Origin: Chloroflexota bacterium
GTDB taxonomy: Bacteria > Chloroflexota > Anaerolineae > Anaerolineales > DRMV01
DNA length: 8,820 nucleotides
Reading direction: 5' to 3'
Assembly (NCBI GenBank): GCA_013154225.1
Contig: JAADCW010000028.1
Coordinates: 1-8,820 of the forward strand
The position numbers and the translations under genes are program-made. Below, one piece after another: positions 6,270-8,820 of the stretch (the first letter of the stretch is position 1; each line of letters opens with the position of its first letter). The notes under the pieces are model-generated. The model was not told the origin of the DNA and made no database searches. It saw only the letters and a list, made by a program, of their open reading frames with translations.

Positions 6270-7301
6270 TCACTGGGCGTGCGCCGGCCAGGACTGCGTC
6301 AGGGCTTCCGCAGTCACCCGATGCGCGCCCATCGCTGCAAAGCGTGCGTAGGCTTCGTCGGCCGCGGCGGTGAAATCCGCGCCTGGCACCACCACAGGCG
6401 AGGTGGTGTCTTCCAGCAAGTAAATTTTGCGGGCAAGGTCGCTTTGGCCGCGCTTTTGCAAGGCTTCTAACAAATCGCTCACCGTCCACGCAACGCAGTG
6501 GCTCTTGGCCTGCCCGGTGATGATGACCGCGTCGAAGTCGAGCACCAAATCCAACAAACGCTGATTGGGTTGGGTCAGCGGCGTGCCATCGGGCATGGTA
6601 TTGACCTCGGGGGCCAGGGCAGAATAATGCTCGGTGAGGGGATGGTTCCCTTTAAGGATGAACTCTGGCTGGGCATAACGCGCAATGCTGTGGAAGAAAA
6701 CCGCCTCTTCGACCGCGGGCACCAACGCATGGCCAATACCGCCCAGCATGGCGTGGAACGGCCAAACTGTGTGCTGGTATTTGCCCCGAGCGGCCAGCGC
6801 CGCGACATAGTGCTCCAAATAGCGCTGGCCCTCTTCGGGCGTAAGGCCAAGTTCGGGGGCCAGGGCAGGGTTGAAACGCCACTTGCCAGAGGCCACTTCT
6901 TCCGCGGTAATCATGGTAAAAGGCGTTGGGTGGTTGCCTTCCGCATCCACCAGGAAGGGCGCATGGAAGATTTGCATGGGCAAGTGGGTATCTAAGGTGG
7001 CCACAATGTGGGTAATGCGGGGTAAATTGCGGTAGATGAACTGGCATAAGCGGATATTGTCCTCCACCGCGGCATTGCCAGAGCGCCCAGCTACGAACAA
7101 CTCGAAATCGGGCAAGCAGAACGTGTTTTGAACGTCAATGAGCACCAGCGCGGTGCGGAAGGCATCTTCCGAGGCAGGGCGCAAAGCATGTTGTTGCGCC
7201 CACGCGCGGGCTTCCTGGGCGCGTGCTTCGTAATCCACTTTCCACACGCGGCCCACTTTTTCGGCACGGAAATGCGGCGGAATGGGCAACGCAAGGGTCA
7301 T
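6270..7301 (-). CDS. pncA: Nicotinamidase-like cysteine hydrolase (isochorismatase superfamily)
   Basis: A 343-residue isochorismatase-fold hydrolase, probably releasing nicotinate from nicotinamide for the adjacent phosphoribosyltransferase. The PncA triad is present: D56 in LIDVQNTF, K217 in FILKG, and nucleophile C269 in GQAKSHCV. Metal-site candidates are D104 and H106 in TLDTH, H113, and H183 in VWPFHAM (counterpart of WPxHC). It is much larger than usual PncA (about 180-220 residues): an N-terminal extension of about 48 residues precedes the core, and about 75 residues separate the DTH and WPxH motifs. The start at 7301 is chosen because AAGGAG precedes it properly; an ATG at 7331 would add ten residues and touches the operator palindrome. 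A related cysteine hydrolase with another amide substrate cannot be excluded, but the operon argues for nicotinamidase. Confidence 0.85.
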   Translation of the reverse strand: MTLALPIPPHFRAEKVGRVWKVDYEARAQEARAWAQQHALRPASEDAFRTALVLIDVQNTFCLPDFELFVAGRSGNAAVEDNIRLCQFIYRNLPRITHIVATLDTHLPMQIFHAPFLVDAEGNHPTPFTMITAEEVASGKWRFNPALAPELGLTPEEGQRYLEHYVAALAARGKYQHTVWPFHAMLGGIGHALVPAVEEAVFFHSIARYAQPEFILKGNHPLTEHYSALAPEVNTMPDGTPLTQPNQRLLDLVLDFDAVIITGQAKSHCVAWTVSDLLEALQKRGQSDLARKIYLLEDTTSPVVVPGADFTAAADEAYARFAAMGAHRVTAEALTQSWPAHAQ

Positions 7302-7330
7302 CGCGGCTCTCTCCTTGAGGGCTGGCTTCA

Positions 7331-7351
7331 TTAGTGTTCAAAATACACTAA
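7331..7351. promoter_or_regulatory. Candidate NrtR operator upstream of pncA-pncB
   Basis: A perfect palindrome with arms TTAGTGT and ACACTAA separated by seven bases, 21 bp in all. Known NrtR (Nudix-related NAD regulator) sites are about 21-bp palindromes sharing a GT-N7-AC core, which this site has exactly, and NrtR regulons typically include NAD salvage genes. It lies about 45-65 bases downstream of the predicted start of the operon promoter, so repression could be by roadblock, or it could act on a weaker promoter overlapping the site. Confidence 0.65.
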
Positions 7352-7366
7352 CGAAATCCAAAATGA

Positions 7367-7387
7367 AAACGGGTGAAACACCCGCTT
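7367..7387 (-). other. Leader hairpin followed by a U-run, upstream of pncA
   Basis: On the minus strand CGGGTG (7384-7379) and CACCCG (7375-7370) close a TTT loop, extended by G-U and A-U pairs to about nine pairs, and the stem runs into TTTTC then ATTTT. It begins about 12 bases after the predicted start site. It has the shape of an intrinsic terminator but may only be a 5' stabilising hairpin. Confidence 0.4.
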
Positions 7388-7402
7388 GTTCGTTCTGCTC
7401 TC

Positions 7403-7430
7403 ATTATACCGAAAGGGAGGGGTTTGTCAA
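7403..7430 (-). promoter_or_regulatory. Strong sigma70-type promoter of pncA-pncB
   Basis: Consensus TTGACA (7430-7425) and consensus TATAAT (7408-7403) on the minus strand, separated by 16 bases. The expected start is near 7396, giving a leader of about 95 bases that contains the hairpin and the candidate NrtR palindrome. Confidence 0.8.
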
Positions 7431-7470
7431 GGATGGATGGAGAAAATTTTTAAGGCCAAGGCCCATCTAA

Positions 7471-7506
7471 AAACCACCATCGCCTGCCCTGTTGGGCAGG
7501 CGATGG
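7471..7506 (-). terminator. Intrinsic terminator of the S1-domain gene
   Basis: A perfect 13-pair stem, CCATCGCCTGCCC (7477-7489) with GGGCAGGCGATGG (7494-7506), and a four-base loop. Read on the minus strand, the stem is followed by TGGTTTTTAG, giving a five-U run. It lies 27 bases beyond the stop codon of the S1-domain gene and insulates the pncA promoter from upstream transcription. Confidence 0.85.
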
Positions 7507-7533
7507 ATAAGAGCGTTGCCACGCGCCGCGGGC

Positions 7534-8307
7534 TCAGTTCAATTGAGCCTGCATACGCTTGGAAAGCAGCGCCTCTAATTCCTGCACCTTCTTTTTGGCC
7601 TCGGTGCGTGCCTTGCCGCTGGAAGATTCCATCTCCGCGCGGGCCTTCTTCAGGGCCTCCAGCAAAGCCATTTCCATGGGGGTGGGCACATAATCTTCCG
7701 CGGCTGCGGCCTTGCTGCCGCCGTTCGCGCCACTGGCAGCCTTCTTGGCCTTACGCGGCTCGCGGTTGACCTCTTTCATGATTTCTTCGGGCTTCGGTTC
7801 CAGGGCCTTCATGCTCAGCTTGATCTGGCGCTTGCGGCGGCTCACTGCGATCACCTTGGCTTCCACTTCGTCGCCTTCCTGCACCAAATCGCGCGGGGAG
7901 CGGATGAAGCCGTGGGTCATTTCGCTAATGTGCACCAGGCCGGGCACCTCAGCACCAATGTTGACGAACACACCATACTTTTCGATGCGTTCCACTTTCC
8001 CTTTGACCACCATGCCTTTTTTGATCTCTCGCCATTCCAGGTCTAAAGGCTTGATCATGGTGAGTTCCACAATGCCCTTCGGGGTAATGCGGCGCACCCA
8101 CACATCTACCTCGTCCCCCACTTTGACCACGTCTTCCACCTTCTTGACGGGTTCTTCGCGCAACTGCGAAATGTGGACCACAGCGGGCTTGTTGATGCCA
8201 ATATCAACAATCGCCCCCGCCGTGGTTGTTTTGATGACCTTCCCCACAAAGTGCATCTTGCGCTTAATCTCAGTGCCATCGGGGGCGGTTACAGTTTGAA
8301 CACTCAT
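7534..8307 (-). CDS. Protein with two S1 RNA-binding domains
   Basis: A 257-residue cytoplasmic protein. S1 domain 1 spans about 18-86 (VGKVIKTTTAGAIVDIG, VVHISQL) and is somewhat divergent; domain 2 spans about 97-168 (GKVERIEKYGVFVNIG, GLVHISEM, LSMKAL) and is classical. A Lys/Ala-rich linker (170-204) leads to DYVPTPMEMALLEALKKA (205-222) and a charged helical, probably coiled-coil C-terminus. It is much shorter than ribosomal protein S1 of Proteobacteria (four to six domains) and may serve as a minimal S1 or as a general RNA-binding factor; I cannot separate these. The ATG at 8307 has AAAGGAG upstream. It has its own promoter, leader hairpin and terminator and is divergent from argG. Confidence 0.88.
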   Translation of the reverse strand: MSVQTVTAPDGTEIKRKMHFVGKVIKTTTAGAIVDIGINKPAVVHISQLREEPVKKVEDVVKVGDEVDVWVRRITPKGIVELTMIKPLDLEWREIKKGMVVKGKVERIEKYGVFVNIGAEVPGLVHISEMTHGFIRSPRDLVQEGDEVEAKVIAVSRRKRQIKLSMKALEPKPEEIMKEVNREPRKAKKAASGANGGSKAAAAEDYVPTPMEMALLEALKKARAEMESSSGKARTEAKKKVQELEALLSKRMQAQLN

Positions 8308-8345
8308 GGCAACACTCTCCTTTGTCCAAGGTTCGCGAAATCACA

Positions 8346-8374
8346 TTGCCGGGCGCACCTTCATCGCTCGGCAA
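8346..8374 (-). other. 5'-terminal hairpin in the leader of the S1-domain gene
   Basis: TTGCCG and CGGCAA arms with an inner GCG/CGC pair set and one mismatch give a ten-position stem around a nine-base loop (ATGAAGGTG on the minus strand). Its 5' edge coincides with the start site predicted from the promoter at 8381-8409, so it would sit at the very beginning of the mRNA. It could protect the message or be an autoregulatory target of the RNA-binding product. Confidence 0.45.
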
Positions 8375-8380
8375 GGGACA

Positions 8381-8409
8381 ATTATACCCCCAAACCTGCA
8401 AACTGACAA
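8381..8409 (-). promoter_or_regulatory. Promoter of the S1-domain gene
   Basis: TTGTCA (8409-8404) and consensus TATAAT (8386-8381) on the minus strand with a 17-base spacer. Predicted start near 8374, leaving a leader of about 67 bases. The AT-rich stretch 8404-8488 between this and the argG promoter shows no convincing ArgR-type box by eye. Confidence 0.75.
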
Positions 8410-8488
8410 AATTTAAACCAAATTGCAACACAATCGTAACGCTTTGCCGATGGTTCCCAATTGTTTACGCGAATTTTACGAGCAAAGG

Positions 8489-8517
8489 TTGACATCCTTC
8501 CGCGGCTTTGGTATAAA
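8489..8517 (+). promoter_or_regulatory. Strong promoter of the argG leader
   Basis: Consensus TTGACA (8489-8494), a 17-base spacer and TATAAA (8512-8517). The ATG of the leader ORF begins eight bases after the -10 box, so the transcript is predicted to start at or within two bases of that ATG. Confidence 0.8.
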
Positions 8518-8525
8518 CGGCGGCG

Positions 8526-8609
8526 ATGAAACGCGCAGCCCATTTCTCCCGTCGTAGCCGTCGTACTTACGCCCCCTTGGTGGAGGGCGGCTACGGGCGC
8601 GCGTGGTAG
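8526..8609 (+). CDS. Arginine-rich leader peptide upstream of argG
   Basis: A 27-codon ORF from ATG 8526 to TAG 8607-8609. Residues 8-16 read SRRSRRTYA: four CGT arginine codons in five (8550-8555 and 8559-8564), plus single Arg at residues 3 and 25. The ORF begins practically at the predicted transcription start and ends 35 bases before an intrinsic terminator that lies ahead of argG. Clusters of codons for the end-product amino acid are the hallmark of ribosome-mediated attenuation leaders (as in trp, his and leu operons). The peptide itself needs no function. It has no Shine-Dalgarno sequence, so translation would be leaderless. Coding status rests on context and codon content rather than on homology. 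Confidence 0.7.
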   Translation: MKRAAHFSRRSRRTYAPLVEGGYGRAW

Positions 8610-8669
8610 TTTCGTTTCCTAACATCATGAGCGTGTGCGCTTAGAAGCCCTCCAAACGGAGGGCTTTTT
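8553..8669 (+). promoter_or_regulatory. Candidate arginine-responsive transcription attenuator
   Basis: Alternative pairings can be read directly. Segment 1, CGTAGCC (8553-8559) with GCCC (8571-8574), pairs with segment 2, GGCTACG (8589-8595) with GGGC (8585-8588). Segment 2, TGGAGGGC (8581-8588), can instead pair with segment 3, GCCCTCCA (8647-8654), eight perfect pairs. Segment 3 otherwise forms the terminator with segment 4 (8658-8666). A ribosome stalled at the Arg codons 8550-8564 would cover segment 1 and free segment 2 to block the terminator; a ribosome reaching the stop codon at 8607 would cover segment 2 and let the terminator form. Expected outcome: argG transcription when charged Arg-tRNA is scarce. 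Confidence 0.68.
8645..8669 (+). terminator. Intrinsic terminator (attenuator) before argG
   Basis: AAGCCCTCC (8645-8653) and GGAGGGCTT (8658-8666) form a nine-pair stem with an AAAC loop; the T-run is 8665-8669. It lies between the strong promoter at 8489 and the argG start, 36 bases before the ATG, so it must be read through for argG expression. Confidence 0.85.
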
Positions 8670-8705
8670 GCGTACCGTCCCACCCTATTCAGGAGGATTG
8701 CAGTC

Positions 8706-8820
8706 ATGGCCCCCAAACAAAAGCAGCAGGTCAAAAAAGTGGTGCTGGCCTATTCCGGCGGCCTGGACACATCGGTCATCGTGCCCTGGCTCAAGGAAAA
8801 CTACGGCTGTGAAGTGGTTT
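8706..8820 (+). CDS. argG: Argininosuccinate synthase, N-terminal part
   Basis: The first 38 residues are visible and the gene continues past the window end. VVLAYSGGLDTSVIVPWL (12-29) is the N-type ATP pyrophosphatase loop SGGLDTS with the following helix as found in argininosuccinate synthase, the enzyme that condenses citrulline and aspartate with ATP in arginine biosynthesis. The ATG at 8706 has a consensus AGGAGG at 8691-8696, nine bases upstream. Expression appears to be controlled by the leader peptide and terminator at 8526-8669. Other SGG-type ATPases (tRNA thiolases, GuaA) have different surrounding residues, so the call is firm despite truncation. Confidence 0.95.
   Translation, partial: MAPKQKQQVKKVVLAYSGGLDTSVIVPWLKENYGCEVV

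Noticed and set aside
7302..7331. Upstream ATG adding ten residues to the nicotinamidase-like protein
   Set aside because: It lacks a ribosome binding site and touches the operator palindrome; the AAGGAG site serves the ATG at 7301. A minor leaderless transcript could still use it.
7712..8299. A 195-codon plus-strand frame opposite the S1-domain gene
   Set aside because: Shadow of a real gene; Ser/Thr/Met-rich translation without family features or start context.
8518..8705. T-box or arginine-binding riboswitch ahead of argG
   Set aside because: No T-box consensus or specifier architecture is visible, whereas the Arg-codon run and alternative pairings are explained by a leader-peptide attenuator.
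1..8820. CRISPR array, tRNA or rRNA genes, insertion sequence or prophage genes
   Set aside because: No regularly spaced repeats, tRNA-like folds, transposase or phage proteins were seen on either strand.

Overview
The window looks like ordinary chromosomal DNA from a moderately GC-rich, non-enteric bacterium. The gene set (a YtxH-type protein coupled to a small DUF948-like membrane protein, a DUF1385 protein, a two-S1-domain RNA-binding protein, a standalone EncFtn-like ferritin) and sequence style suggest Chloroflexota, perhaps Anaerolineae. That placement is inference; no rRNA or marker tree was available. Most genes have clear GGAG-type ribosome binding sites and sigma70-like promoters, and several promoters sit so close to the start codon that the mRNA would be leaderless or nearly so.

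Layout. Positions 1-256 (minus) hold the 5' end of folC. Divergent from it, 555-1928 (plus) encodes an M20 metallopeptidase, preceded by a nested inverted repeat at 398-521. An encapsulated-ferritin-like protein (2087-2374) and a DUF1385 membrane protein (2517-3458) follow on plus, closed by a bidirectional terminator at 3541-3573. On minus, a two-gene unit (4510-3605) encodes two small membrane proteins. A stretch at 4511-4848 carries only degenerate repeats and a terminator. The minus-strand pair 7301-6270 and 6189-4849 encodes a nicotinamidase-like hydrolase and a nicotinate phosphoribosyltransferase, i.e. NAD salvage from nicotinamide to nicotinate mononucleotide; its leader carries a perfect 7-7-7 palindrome with the GT-N7-AC core expected for the NAD regulator NrtR. 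Next on minus is a two-S1-domain protein (8307-7534) with its own promoter, leader hairpin and terminator.

The best discovery candidate is at the right end. A strong promoter (8489-8517) drives a 27-codon leader ORF (8526-8609) containing Arg-Arg-Ser-Arg-Arg, followed by an intrinsic terminator (8645-8669) and then argG (8706 onward). The GGAGGGC copy inside the leader ORF (8582-8588) can pair with the 5' arm of the terminator (8647-8653), and that same copy can be sequestered by an upstream segment overlapping the Arg codons. This is the complete logic of a ribosome-mediated arginine attenuator controlling argininosuccinate synthase, apparently with a leaderless leader peptide.
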